Of a DNA stretch of 64,000 bases, positions 11,174 to 19,875 are shown in pieces; positions within the stretch are counted from its first letter, which is position 1; every line of letters starts with the position of its first letter. The notes under the pieces were generated by a model. The model was given only the letters and a program-made list of their open reading frames with translations, did no database searches and was not told where the DNA came from. Source of the DNA: Asaia siamensis (GTDB lineage: Bacteria > Pseudomonadota > Alphaproteobacteria > Acetobacterales > Acetobacteraceae); assembly GCF_014635085.1 (NCBI RefSeq), contig NZ_BMCH01000007.1, forward strand, positions 62,001 through 126,000, in the 5' to 3' direction. A program made the position numbers and the translations under genes.

Positions 11174-12973
11174 ATGCCCCAGCGTGAGTCCATTGGCAGA
11201 CGGTCGCGCCGGGGTGCGCCCGGTCTGCTGGCGCGAGTGATCCGTCGTCTGCGCAGGCGGTCCTTCCGCTATGGCGATACGCTGGCATTGGAGGCCGGAC
11301 GCGACGGGACGCAGTCGGAACGGCGCTTTCATCTGCCGCGTTTTGCCTCGCCGCTCATGCGGCGTATCTTCCTGCTCAATACGCTGCCTCTGGCCATCCT
11401 TGCTGTCACGCTGCTTTTTCTGAACGATTTCCAGAACAGCCTGCTTGAAACCGATGTGAATGCCCTGCGTGAGCAGGCGCATATCTATGCCGCCGCCATG
11501 GGGCAGATTGCCGTGGTGCGCGACCCGGCGCGCCATCCTTTTCCGGGTGCAGAGTTCATGCTTGACGGGGCGCAGGCCCGCCCGCTCCTGCTGCGACTAA
11601 CCGAACCCAGCCCCAATGTGCGCGCCCGTCTGGTCGGGCCTGACGGCACATTGGTGGCAGATAGTCTGAACGAGGCTGCCCTCGTGCGGCGCGATCGCAA
11701 GGGACAGTCTGGCGCTGGCGAGCCTGTACCCCCGCCACGCTGGCAGCCGCCGCGCAATAATGGCATCGAAATTGCCTATGAATGGCTGCTGTCCCTTCTG
11801 CCGCTATCGTCACGCGAAGGCATTGTGACGCTCGAAAATCAGGATGGCCCGCCGCCTTTGCGTTCTGCTGGTGAATATCGCGGCGCAGAGGCCGCCCCTT
11901 ATATCAGGCGCACACCTGAGCATGAGCTGGTCATTACAGTGGCAGAACCGGTCATTCATGACGGTCAGACGGTAGGGGTCATCCAGCTCACACGACAGGC
12001 GCAGGAGGTCGATCGGTCACTTTTCGCCGTACGCTCCTCCATTCTCTCGCTCTTTCTGGCAGCCATGGCCGTGACAGTGCTTCTGTCCTGGTATCTCTCG
12101 ATTACCATCGCCCGGCCTTTGCTGCGTCTCGCCGTTGCGTCGCATGACATGCGCGATATGGCCGGGCGTGCCGATACCGTGCCCGAATCCCTGCTGGTTC
12201 GCCGCGATGAAATCGGCGTTCTGGCGCGCGCCTTGCGGGGCAGCGTGCTGGCGCTCTGGGCCCGTATGGACGCCATCGAGCGCTTTGCTGCCGATGTCAG
12301 TCACGAAATCAAGAACCCGCTATCGTCCATCCGTTCTGCCATCGAGACTCTGCCGCGTATCGAGAACCGCGAACGTCAGACGCGACTTCTGGCCATCATC
12401 AACAACGATGTGCGCCGTCTGGACAGGCTGATTACCGATATTGCCGATGCCAGCCGTATCGACGCTGAACTCTCACGCGCCCGGTCTGAGCCTGTGGCTG
12501 TAGGGATGCTGCTCTCTATCCTGACGGAGATGCATCAGACCACGCGCAAGCCTGAAGATGCCATTATCGTTCTCGACGACTCCCATGACGACGCCGTTCA
12601 TCCCTTGCGGGTGCTGGCGGTGGAAGATCGTCTGGTGCAGGTGTTGCGCAACCTGATTGGCAATGCGATTTCGTTTTCGCCCCCACGCGGGCGGATTACG
12701 CTGTTCATGCGGCCTGTCGACCGGCAGATCCGTATTACGGTCAGTGATGAGGGGCCGGGGATTCCCCCGCTCAAGCTCGAGGATATTTTCGACCGCTTCT
12801 ATTCCGAACGTCCCCAGACGGAGAATTTCGGTCAGCACTCAGGGCTTGGTCTTGCGATCAGCCGTCAGATCATCGAAGCCCTTCACGGTACGCTTCATGC
12901 CGAAAACCGATATGACGAAGCGGGTCGGATTATCGGTGCCTGCTTCGTCATACTTCTGCCGCGCGCCCTCTAG
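11174..12973 (+). CDS. chvG: ChvG-type sensor histidine kinase
   Basis: Membrane sensor kinase of 599 aa. Order of parts: an Arg-rich cytoplasmic N-terminus; a first membrane helix near residues 65-84; a periplasmic sensor domain of about 200 residues; a second helix near 287-310; HAMP linker; HisKA with phospho-acceptor H377 in ADVSHEIKNPLSS; and an ATPase domain with N-box NLIGNAISFSPP, G1 DEGPGIPP and G2 GLGLAIS. It is coupled to chvI (six-base gap). In Agrobacterium and Sinorhizobium the ortholog is ChvG/ExoS. Its stop lies 11 bases from the convergent urcA-family gene. Confidence 0.9.
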   Translation: MPQRESIGRRSRRGAPGLLARVIRRLRRRSFRYGDTLALEAGRDGTQSERRFHLPRFASPLMRRIFLLNTLPLAILAVTLLFLNDFQNSLLETDVNALREQAHIYAAAMGQIAVVRDPARHPFPGAEFMLDGAQARPLLLRLTEPSPNVRARLVGPDGTLVADSLNEAALVRRDRKGQSGAGEPVPPPRWQPPRNNGIEIAYEWLLSLLPLSSREGIVTLENQDGPPPLRSAGEYRGAEAAPYIRRTPEHELVITVAEPVIHDGQTVGVIQLTRQAQEVDRSLFAVRSSILSLFLAAMAVTVLLSWYLSITIARPLLRLAVASHDMRDMAGRADTVPESLLVRRDEIGVLARALRGSVLALWARMDAIERFAADVSHEIKNPLSSIRSAIETLPRIENRERQTRLLAIINNDVRRLDRLITDIADASRIDAELSRARSEPVAVGMLLSILTEMHQTTRKPEDAIIVLDDSHDDAVHPLRVLAVEDRLVQVLRNLIGNAISFSPPRGRITLFMRPVDRQIRITVSDEGPGIPPLKLEDIFDRFYSERPQTENFGQHSGLGLAISRQIIEALHGTLHAENRYDEAGRIIGACFVILLPRAL

Positions 12974-12984
12974 CGCTTTTGCCC

Positions 12985-13326
12985 TCATGAACGAGCCAGA
13001 CGGGTCTGGCTCGCAGCAGCAACGCGACGGGCATAGATGTCACGCATCTGCTGCACGGCGTTTTCGTACGAGGTCTGGGTGCAGGCATCGACATCGGCAG
13101 CGCGCTGGTCGCTGGCGCCCACGGTGCGTTCGCAGATATCGGCAGCCTTGGCATGAATGGCATCTGCAACGCGGTTCCAGTCGCGGTCTGATTTGAGATC
13201 GACATGCGTGATATCGATCTGTGCGGTGTTGTCGCTCGGTGCGATGCGGTTTTCTGCAAAAGCAGGCTGGGCAGCGATGGCGATAAAGCTGACGGCGGCA
13301 ACGAAAGACTTGGCGAAACCGAACAT
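12985..13326 (-). CDS. UrcA family secreted protein
   Basis: A 113-aa protein with a Sec signal peptide (MFGFAKSFVAAVSFIAIAA, cleavage predicted after QPAFA). The mature part has the UrcA-family pattern: V-x-x-x-DL-K, AA-ICER and two conserved Cys (in DICERTVG and DACTQTS) that may form a disulfide. The family is common in alphaproteobacteria and has no known function. I chose the ATG at 13326 because AAGGAT lies at good distance and the signal peptide starts there. A consensus sigma-54 promoter lies upstream, so expression is probably conditional. Confidence 0.8.
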   Translation of the reverse strand: MFGFAKSFVAAVSFIAIAAQPAFAENRIAPSDNTAQIDITHVDLKSDRDWNRVADAIHAKAADICERTVGASDQRAADVDACTQTSYENAVQQMRDIYARRVAAASQTRLARS

Positions 13327-13841
13327 GGTGAGATCCTTTTTTGAAGCGCCGAACCCATCGTCCGGCGGTATGATCTCCCTCTTGCAAAAGCCGTGCCAAA
13401 CTCGAATTTGCAGTGTTTTTAGGCGAAAAAAATTAGGGATAGCTCTCTTTTTGGGTATAAATCGCCGCAAAGAGGCTGGTTTTAATTATAAATGGCATTT
13501 CCTGCCACAAGGATAAGATCCTTTGTTGTGGCGACCATGATTCGCGCGCCCGTTTTTTTGTCGGGGGCAGAAATCAGAGCGTTTCTCGCGGCGCGCGTCG
13601 TCAATCGCACCATATGAGGCTCTACCAGCCGTTTTCCGGAAAGCGGGTCGAGTAAAGGCCGTTTGCTGTAGACCTGTCTTTTTGCAGCTGCGTGGTCAGG
13701 CGCCGTTACGCCGCCATGCCACACGGCTCTTTCTGTCGCCTGCAGGAAGTCTATCCGTGGGACGTTCGCCCATGCAGGCAGGTGCAGAAAGGCGGATTTT
13801 CTCTTTATTTGCAGTTCAGGGATAATCCCTGACGCAGGATG
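13327..13841. other. Intergenic region between dsbB and the urcA-family gene
   Basis: A 515-base gap, locally A+T-rich at 13410-13500, between two minus-strand genes. It holds the sigma-54 promoter at 13383-13399 and a bulged hairpin at 13504-13531 (CCACAA/TTGTGG outer arms, GGAT/ATCC inner arms). An open frame of 80 codons (13724-13482, minus) shows no protein-like features. I see no clear terminator for dsbB. Confidence 0.5.
13383..13399 (-). promoter_or_regulatory. Sigma-54 (RpoN) promoter upstream of the urcA-family gene
   Basis: Read on the minus strand, TTGGCACG (13399-13392), four bases, then TTGCA (13387-13383). This matches the -24/-12 consensus (YTGGCACG-N4-TTGCW) and keeps the obligatory GG-N10-GC spacing. 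Predicted transcription start is near 13372, leaving a leader of about 45 bases before the ATG at 13326. An RpoN activator would be needed; none is encoded in this window. Confidence 0.7.
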
Positions 13842-14342
13842 TCAGCGGGCGGCGTGCCAGCGTCGTGCCTGAAGCACCACGCTATAGCTGACGATGATGA
13901 AAAGCAGGGCGGCGGCGATACCGCCAAGCACTGTCATCGAAACAGGCAGATGAAAGAGATAGGTCGGGTCATCACAGGGCTTGGCCGGGCGCATGGGCAT
14001 GGAGGCCATGCGGTCGTGAAAGCTCGCGCCCGCATGAAAGACTGGCGCATGGCAGGCAGGCAGCGGGCTCTCCCACCATTTCTGCTCGACACCATTATGG
14101 ATGCCAGCCAGCATGACCGAGGCGGCAAGTGCAGGCAGGGCGAGCACAGTCGCCCAGAAACCGACCATACCGGGGATGAGAAGGGCGATAACGCCCAGAA
14201 AAGAGACGATGCGCCAGGGGGCGCGCTCGATCAGGCAGAGTTCGCACGGGGCATAGCCGAGAATATGCTCGGCCCACCACGCGACGCCGATTGCGGCCAT
14301 ACCGGCGAAAAACATCAATCCACCGGTCAGTCGCGCGATCAT
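13842..14342 (-). CDS. dsbB: Disulfide bond formation protein DsbB family
   Basis: Inner-membrane quinone reductase (166 aa) that reoxidises periplasmic DsbA. It has four hydrophobic helices and the two required cysteine pairs: C33-x-x-C36 in APCELCLIER and a second periplasmic pair, C97 and C123. The start codon overlaps the otsA stop (ATGA), so it is translationally coupled to the trehalose genes, although no functional link is known. Confidence 0.9.
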   Translation of the reverse strand: MIARLTGGLMFFAGMAAIGVAWWAEHILGYAPCELCLIERAPWRIVSFLGVIALLIPGMVGFWATVLALPALAASVMLAGIHNGVEQKWWESPLPACHAPVFHAGASFHDRMASMPMRPAKPCDDPTYLFHLPVSMTVLGGIAAALLFIIVSYSVVLQARRWHAAR

Positions 14343-15682
14343 CCCTGTCCTTTTGTCTCTCTGAGCATTTCAAGAAAACTGTCAGCCCAGTTTGCCGCTG
14401 TATTCTGGGTGACGTCCTTGTGCAGAGCCTGCCAGCGTCTTTGCCGCTCTTCAAGGCTCATTGTGATCCCGGCATGAATGGCATCGGCAATGCCTTCATG
14501 GTCATAGGGGTTTACCATGAGGGCTTCTTCCATTTCCGGTGCAGCACCGGCAAGGGAGGAGAGAATGAGCGCCCCCGGGCTATCAGGGCTCTGGGCCGCC
14601 ACAAACTCCTTGGCCACAAGGTTCATGCCGTCCCGCAGCGGGGTGACAAGGGCGACATCGGCAATGCGATGGAACCCGGCAAGGACCTCGCGCGGCACGG
14701 ACTGGGTCAGGTAACGTATGGGCGACCAGTCGAAATTACCGTGCATGGCGTTGATATGGCCCGCCATCTCGTCCAGTTCACGGCGCAGGGCGCGATAGCT
14801 CGCGACCCCTGCGCGAGAGACAGGGGTGATCTGGAGCAGAACCGTCTCGCCCTTGTGCTCGGGATAGCGGTTCAGAAAGGTCTCGTAGCCATGGATACGC
14901 TCGGGAATACCCTTGGAATAATCGAGACGGTCGACACCCAAAATGAGCTTGCGCCCTCGCAGTGAGGCCTGCAGGCGCTGTACCTCTTCGGCCATCACGT
15001 TCTGGATGGCCTGTTCGCCGAATTCGACCGGGTCGATACCGATCGGAAAATGCGCGGCGCGGTTGGGCAGGTTATTGGCTTCGAAGCAGCCATCCATATT
15101 GCGGGCGTCTTCAGCGGTCTGCACACCGATCAGATCATAAGCCGCCATTTCACGCAGCATTTCCTCGGCACAGGGCAGGACGCGGGTCACGCTCCAGGGC
15201 GGAAAGGGAATATGCAGGAAGAAACCGATCTTCGCCTTGACCCCGCGTCTGCGCAGTTTCGCGCCCAGCGGGAAGAGATGGTAGTCATGGATCCAGATCG
15301 TGTCGTCATCGCGCAGCAGGGGCACGAGCTGATCGGCAAAGAGCGCGTTGACCTCGCGATAGACCTTATAATCGGTGCGTTTGTAATTGATGATGCCGAT
15401 ACGATAATGACAGAGCGGCCAGAGCAGTCCGTTCGAGAAATTCTCGTAGAAATGCTCGTACTCGCTGCGCGTCAGATCGATCGTGGCATAGGTGCAGCTC
15501 TCATGCGTGTCGAGCTTGGGTGTCTGGTCTTTCGACTGGCTGGTATGACGCCCGGACCATCCGAACCACAGACTTTCAGTGCCGCGCACGGCATCGCGCA
15601 CACCGACAGCAAGGCCCCCTGCTGGCTGACTGCGCTCACGAGGGGCGGGAACACGGTTGGAAACGACAACGAGGCGACCCAT
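14339..15682 (-). CDS. otsA: Trehalose-6-phosphate synthase
   Basis: OtsA (447 aa, GT20 family) makes trehalose-6-phosphate from UDP-glucose and glucose-6-phosphate. It begins MGRLVVVSNRVP and contains the family segments IHDYHLFPLGAKLR, GVDRLDYSKGIPERI and PLRDGMNLVAKEFVAAQ. Its start overlaps the otsB stop by one base and its stop overlaps the dsbB start, so otsB-otsA-dsbB is a tight operon. Trehalose is a compatible solute for osmotic, heat and drying stress. Confidence 0.96.
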   Translation of the reverse strand: MGRLVVVSNRVPAPRERSQPAGGLAVGVRDAVRGTESLWFGWSGRHTSQSKDQTPKLDTHESCTYATIDLTRSEYEHFYENFSNGLLWPLCHYRIGIINYKRTDYKVYREVNALFADQLVPLLRDDDTIWIHDYHLFPLGAKLRRRGVKAKIGFFLHIPFPPWSVTRVLPCAEEMLREMAAYDLIGVQTAEDARNMDGCFEANNLPNRAAHFPIGIDPVEFGEQAIQNVMAEEVQRLQASLRGRKLILGVDRLDYSKGIPERIHGYETFLNRYPEHKGETVLLQITPVSRAGVASYRALRRELDEMAGHINAMHGNFDWSPIRYLTQSVPREVLAGFHRIADVALVTPLRDGMNLVAKEFVAAQSPDSPGALILSSLAGAAPEMEEALMVNPYDHEGIADAIHAGITMSLEERQRRWQALHKDVTQNTAANWADSFLEMLRETKGQG

Positions 15683-16425
15683 CAGGCATTCTCCCCAAGA
15701 TGGGCGAGCCAGGCCCGGAAATCATGAGCAGTCCTGAAATCATCGGGGATGAGATAGCCATATCCCCCCAGCGCCTTGGCTGCCCGCACACCGTCCATAT
15801 CGGTCACATCATCGCCCACAAAGACGGGAATGCGCCCTGCGAAAGGAGCCTGTGCCATAAGGGCCTCGACGGCGTTGCCCTTGTGGATACCGGCGAGCCG
15901 GATTTCCCATGCCATTTTGGAGGGATGGATTTCGAAAATATCCTGCCCTGAAAGCCATGTTTCGATGGCGCTCCTGAAAGGCGTCTCGGCAGCAGGATTG
16001 CCGCGATAATGCAGCACCAGACCGGCCTTTTTGCGCTCCAGCGCTGTATCGCGAAACTGGCTGACAAGGGCTTCAGCCTGTTGCTGCCATGCGGTGGGTA
16101 TCGGGCTGGCGCTGACGGGCTCTTCAGCGCCGTCCGGGCTGCGACGCAGGGTCAATCCATGCTCGCCCGCGACAGCTGTCGGAATGCCGGGCAGGAAATG
16201 GTCGATCTGGGCTATGGGTCTGCCGGTTACGATGGCGAGGGCGCCGCCGCAAAGATCTCTCAGGCGCAGGAGGGTGTCGATAAGGCCGGGCTCGACCTGA
16301 ACACTGTCAGGGGTCGGTGCAATATCGACCAGAGTCCCGTCGAAATCGAGCAGAAATGCCGCACGGTCCAGCGAGGGCGCTGAGGGACCGGATGACGAGT
16401 AAGCCGAGGGAGAGGGGGTTGTCAT
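15682..16425 (-). CDS. otsB: Trehalose-6-phosphate phosphatase
   Basis: OtsB (about 247 aa, HAD superfamily) dephosphorylates trehalose-6-phosphate. HAD motif I, FLLDFDGTL, has nucleophile D27 and acid D29; motif II/III region GRPIAQIDHFLPG and LVLHYRGNP follow; motif IV is FVGDDVTDMDG near residue 205. I prefer the ATG at 16425 (MTTPSPSAYSS) with GAGGAA 12 bases upstream; an in-frame GTG at 16461 has no visible ribosome-binding site. otsA begins at its stop. Confidence 0.93.
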   Translation of the reverse strand: MTTPSPSAYSSSGPSAPSLDRAAFLLDFDGTLVDIAPTPDSVQVEPGLIDTLLRLRDLCGGALAIVTGRPIAQIDHFLPGIPTAVAGEHGLTLRRSPDGAEEPVSASPIPTAWQQQAEALVSQFRDTALERKKAGLVLHYRGNPAAETPFRSAIETWLSGQDIFEIHPSKMAWEIRLAGIHKGNAVEALMAQAPFAGRIPVFVGDDVTDMDGVRAAKALGGYGYLIPDDFRTAHDFRAWLAHLGENA

Positions 16426-16551
16426 GAGACTGATAACTTCCTCATTGATACGCGGTTGCACCGAAATGCAGGATCAGCCGCGTTATCACCCTCAAATCTG
16501 ATCATAATATGGTCAGAGGATTACTTCGGTCATTTATCTCCGGCTACAGGG

Positions 16552-17370
16552 TCATTGATTATAGGGCTGCGGTGGCGGCAGTGCCTGCCCGGTGCCGCCC
16601 GACGTGCTGCCTCCGGAGAGAGGGGCAAGCTGCATCGGGCCGCCTGCGTCCTGATGTTGTGGCTGGCCGGTCATCTGACGGGGCGCAGAAACCGGGGGAC
16701 GCGACGGCGTCGTCTGTTCGCCGAAGGGGGTCAGAGCCATCGGACCGCCGGATTGTGTGGCAGGAGGTCTGGCTGGCAGGGAGCCCGGAGGGGTGTTCGG
16801 CAGGGTCTGCGGCGGGGCGCCGCCGGAGGTTGCCGCATGGGTGGGGTCGTCGAGATCGCCCGGCTGGTTCTGTGCGCCTTCGGGTGTCGCATTGGTGAGC
16901 ACGGGCACCACTGATTGTGGCAGGGGCGCCAGAGCCGGATCGGTTTTCGGGCCTGAGCAGGCAATGACGGTAATGCCGTAAAGCGCGCTCTTGTATCCAG
17001 TAAGCGACGGCTCTTCAGCCAGAACCCAGCCTTCATAATGACCGCCCGGATCGGTGTCATCGCTGGTGGTGATCAGGGCTGCAGAATCGCTGGGCAGGGT
17101 CTCGGGGCGATCGACGCAGCGCGTGACGCCAAGATGCAGGCTGCGATATTGCGCCTGCCCGCCAACCGGAATGGTCAGGGTCTCGATATGGGAGTCGGTG
17201 CGGTTGAGTACGCGGATAACCGCCTCACCGCGACCCTGCCACAGATCGGCTGGATACATGACGGGGGGAGCAACGGCTTCTGCAGCCAGGGCCGCAGGGA
17301 TGATCGCGCCAGGCGCCATGGTGAGAGGCAGAGCGACAAGCATCGCCGTTCGGGAGAGGGCGCGTTTCAT
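16552..17370 (-). CDS. DUF2155 family exported protein
   Basis: Exported protein (272 aa) with a signal peptide ending near residue 29 (AALAAEAV). Residues about 45-140 match the DUF2155 pattern: AVIRVLNRTDSHIETLTIPVG, SLHLGVTRCVDRPE, GWVLAEEPSLTGYKSALYGITVIAC. The C-terminal 120 residues are Pro/Gly/Thr-rich and probably disordered. DUF2155 genes often follow mlaD in alphaproteobacteria; the function is unknown. Its start overlaps the stop of the 68-aa gene (ATGA), so it is translationally coupled to the mlaD operon. Confidence 0.78.
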   Translation of the reverse strand: MKRALSRTAMLVALPLTMAPGAIIPAALAAEAVAPPVMYPADLWQGRGEAVIRVLNRTDSHIETLTIPVGGQAQYRSLHLGVTRCVDRPETLPSDSAALITTSDDTDPGGHYEGWVLAEEPSLTGYKSALYGITVIACSGPKTDPALAPLPQSVVPVLTNATPEGAQNQPGDLDDPTHAATSGGAPPQTLPNTPPGSLPARPPATQSGGPMALTPFGEQTTPSRPPVSAPRQMTGQPQHQDAGGPMQLAPLSGGSTSGGTGQALPPPQPYNQ

Positions 17371-17573
17371 GCGTTGAGCTCCTTGAGGGCTGCGACCATA
17401 TCGACCAGATGGCGGCGCATTGCGTCAGGATCGACCCCCATCAGCAGCGCGTCCTCAAACACATCCTGCAATGTCTGGCGCAGCTCGGTCTCGTTCTCTC
17501 TCAACACCTTGAGCTTTTCGACGCAGGCGATGGGGGCGCCCTGACGATCGGTCCAGAGGGTGGGGCTGCTCAT
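17367..17573 (-). CDS. Small conserved protein (68 aa) between mlaD and DUF2155
   Basis: A 68-aa acidic, probably helical cytoplasmic protein with no recognised domain and no signal peptide. Its start overlaps the mlaD stop and its stop overlaps the DUF2155 start, each by ATGA, which strongly supports it as a real gene made in ratio with its neighbours. A role linked to the Mla lipid-transport machinery is inference from context only. Confidence 0.65.
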   Translation of the reverse strand: MSSPTLWTDRQGAPIACVEKLKVLRENETELRQTLQDVFEDALLMGVDPDAMRRHLVDMVAALKELNA

Positions 17574-18070
17574 TGGGCAGCGGCCTTGCGGCTCTTGTCG
17601 AGTGAGTCGGTGACCGAGAAAATGAACTTGCTCAGAAGCTGCTCGAGGCTGATCGCGCCCTGTGTCTGCGACACGATCCCGCCCGGCTTGAGGTTCTTTT
17701 CGTCGCCCCCGGGTGAGAGGGCAATGTACTTGCCGCCCAGCAGACTGTCAGAGGTCACGATGGCGGCGCTGTCGGTCGGCAGTTCGATGCCGTCACGCAC
17801 CGTGAAGCCTACTTCGGCGCGATAGCTTTTCGGATCGACCGTCTCGGAGGTCACGTGCCCGACCGTAATGCCCGCCAGTCGCACATCGGAGCCGACAGAC
17901 AGCCCGTCGATCTGGTTGAAGACGGCGCGCAGCTTGTAACCATCATTACCACTCTGGCTGCGCCCCAGAACGGCAATCACCAGAAGGGCCGCCAGGACGG
18001 CAAGCACAAGAAAGCCGGTCGTCAGTTCGAGAAGATCGCGACGGGGGCGAACGCCAGACAATGAACTCAT
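17570..18070 (-). CDS. mlaD: MlaD-type MCE-domain lipid-binding protein
   Basis: Periplasm-facing MCE protein (166 aa) of the Mla pathway that moves phospholipids between the outer and inner membranes. A short cytoplasmic N-terminus precedes one membrane helix (near residues 14-36, LTTGFLVLAVLAALLVIAVLG). The MCE domain follows with LRAVFNQIDGLSVGSDVRLAGI and DSLLGGKYIALSPGG. The C-terminus has a helical segment, LEQLLSKFIFSVTDSL. mlaE and mlaF are not in this window. The start overlaps a small upstream reading frame by ATGA. Confidence 0.9.
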   Translation of the reverse strand: MSSLSGVRPRRDLLELTTGFLVLAVLAALLVIAVLGRSQSGNDGYKLRAVFNQIDGLSVGSDVRLAGITVGHVTSETVDPKSYRAEVGFTVRDGIELPTDSAAIVTSDSLLGGKYIALSPGGDEKNLKPGGIVSQTQGAISLEQLLSKFIFSVTDSLDKSRKAAAQ

Positions 18071-18204
18071 GGTGATTGGGAACTCACAGGCTTGGGTCGC
18101 GCAGGGAAGGACGCAGGAAAAACGATCCGTTCCAGTCCTACAGGCTTCGCTTGCCAGCGTCCATCACCCCGCCGGGCTTTGGGTCGTGGAATGTTATCCA
18201 CCAT
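18067..18204 (-). CDS. Possible 45-aa microprotein upstream of mlaD
   Basis: The frame starts with ATG at 18204, with a GGGG stretch eight bases upstream, and its TGA overlaps the mlaD ATG (ATGA). That is the same overlap found at the next two junctions of the operon. The product is basic and Pro/Arg/Lys-rich with no membrane segment and no recognised family. In many alphaproteobacteria an NDUFA12-type gene sits here; this sequence does not resemble it. Confidence 0.4.
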   Translation of the reverse strand: MVDNIPRPKARRGDGRWQAKPVGLERIVFPASFPARPKPVSSQSP

Positions 18205-18289
18205 ATCCCCATTATGCGGACCATTATCCCCTGTCTGGCGGTCCGAATGCCCCTTTTCCAGCCCCGATTCGAGGCCTAGATTCATAGGT

Positions 18290-19843
18290 ATGACAACGCT
18301 TCTCCAGTGGAACGGGGTGCGGATGCGCGTCGCGCATGTCGCTGCCGATCCTGACGATCTCGCCCTGCGTGCCGTAACTCTTCCTGCCAGTTGGGAAGAC
18401 GAGGCGGCGATCGCGCTCCTGCAGCTTTCCGGCTCGACTGGCGCCCTGCGTCTGTCGAGCGAGGCAGCACGCTGGCTCGATCGTCTTGGCAGCCTGCCTG
18501 CCTTGCCCGGTGAGACGGAAATGCCTGTGCCCGCTCTGGGTCCTGCTCTGGCGGGTGCCCTGCTCGAGCGCCAGATCGCGCCACTTGCGGCCCTCTGGCA
18601 GGGGCAGGTCGATCGTCGTTCCGGCTTCGTGGTCAATCTGGCCGCCTTCGTTCAGGAAGGCGATTTCGACGGTGAGCGCTTTGTCGAGACCCTGCGTCTC
18701 GCCTGCGTGGCGCTGCGTCGTCTGCATGCCGTCAACGGGCCGATGCTCAATGGCGAGTTGCCGCTTTTCGACGCACCTTCGGCCTCTGCGCCGGAGCAGG
18801 ATGGTCTGGGTGGACCGGCGGGCACGCTGCTTCTGACCAATCTCGATAGCTGCCTTGCCCTGATGGGTCTCGATTACGACAGCGAGACCGGGCGCGATGC
18901 GGCCTGCTATCTGAGTTGGCTGGCCACGTCTCTGGCGCGTCAGGGGGCTGGCCCTGTGCCGTTGCCGCCTATTTCCTGCCCGATTGCCGGACTCGAGATC
19001 ACGGGCCGTCAGATACGTGACGAGATGGAAGACAGCCTGCCGGATCTGCCCAATCGCGCGCTGATCGAAACAGGCTTCTCCCTGCCCGGCCCTGTCGATG
19101 CCCTGCTCGGTGTCGAATCCTGCGGTCTGGCACCGATCTTCTCGCCGCTGCGCGCTGATGGTCATCTGCGTGCAAGTGCCCTGTCGCGTCTGGCCCATCG
19201 CGGTCTCAGCCTCGAGGCGGCTCTGGCTTCAGCCGTTCTGGGCGAGAACCCGCTTCCGCAGCCGGGGCCGGAGGCGCATCTGTCGATGCATCGTGCCCTG
19301 ACGGGTTTTGTCGATCGCATGCCGGCACGTCCCGATCCGCGCGCGTCGCTGCCGCTCACGGCGCGTCTGGAGCGTGGTGTGCGCCGTCCTCTTCCTGCCC
19401 GTCATGGCGGGTTCACGCAGCGCACTGCCATTGGCGGCCATCGCCTCTATCTGCGTACGGGGGAATATGAAGACGGTTCGCTGGGCGAGATCTCCCTGAC
19501 GCCGGGGCGTGAAAGCTCGATGGTGCGCGGTCTGCTTGAAAGCGTGGGTCAGGCGGTCACGATCGGTCTGCAGCATGGCGCACCTCTCTCGGCTTATGTC
19601 GAGCAGTTTGCCCATACCCGTTTCGGGCCTGCGGGCACGGTCGAGGGCGATCCGGTGGCGGCCTATGCCTCATCGCTGCTTGATTATGCATTCAGGGCGC
19701 TGTCAGATAGTTATCTGGGCAAGCGTCTGCCCGACAGTGCGCCGGAAGATCCTCATGTGATTGAAGAGGATCCGATGTTGCCGCTTGATATCCCCGGTGA
19801 TCTTCCCCCGCGTGAACGCGGCAGGCTGCGTCTGGTCAGCTGA
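18290..19843 (+). CDS. Degenerate class II ribonucleotide reductase (NrdJ)-like protein
   Basis: A 517-aa protein whose residues about 370-495 closely follow the C-terminal TSCPD-type domain of B12-dependent ribonucleotide reductase: GGFTQRTAIGGHRLYLRTG, EYEDGSLGEISL, GLQHGAPLSAYVEQFAHTRF, LLDYAFRALSDSYLG. Earlier segments also echo NrdJ (TNLDSCLALMGLDYDSETGRD near 183; VESCGLAPIFSPLRADG near 273), but the protein is about half the length of NrdJ and I find no catalytic Cys-barrel motifs. It is probably not an active reductase by itself. The start at 18290 (MTTLLQWNGVRMRV) lacks a clear ribosome-binding site. RidA follows 32 bases downstream. Confidence 0.75.
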   Translation: MTTLLQWNGVRMRVAHVAADPDDLALRAVTLPASWEDEAAIALLQLSGSTGALRLSSEAARWLDRLGSLPALPGETEMPVPALGPALAGALLERQIAPLAALWQGQVDRRSGFVVNLAAFVQEGDFDGERFVETLRLACVALRRLHAVNGPMLNGELPLFDAPSASAPEQDGLGGPAGTLLLTNLDSCLALMGLDYDSETGRDAACYLSWLATSLARQGAGPVPLPPISCPIAGLEITGRQIRDEMEDSLPDLPNRALIETGFSLPGPVDALLGVESCGLAPIFSPLRADGHLRASALSRLAHRGLSLEAALASAVLGENPLPQPGPEAHLSMHRALTGFVDRMPARPDPRASLPLTARLERGVRRPLPARHGGFTQRTAIGGHRLYLRTGEYEDGSLGEISLTPGRESSMVRGLLESVGQAVTIGLQHGAPLSAYVEQFAHTRFGPAGTVEGDPVAAYASSLLDYAFRALSDSYLGKRLPDSAPEDPHVIEEDPMLPLDIPGDLPPRERGRLRLVS

Positions 19844-19875
19844 GGGGAAGCACCCCTCAGCAAGGAGACTGGTCC

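Noticed and set aside
10193-11536. Open frame extending grpE far upstream on the minus strand
   Set aside because: It is antisense to chvI and chvG; grpE has a proper N-terminus at 10192.
13482-13724. 80-codon minus-strand frame between dsbB and the urcA-family gene
   Set aside because: No ribosome-binding site, no hydrophobic or domain pattern, and it lies in the regulatory region.
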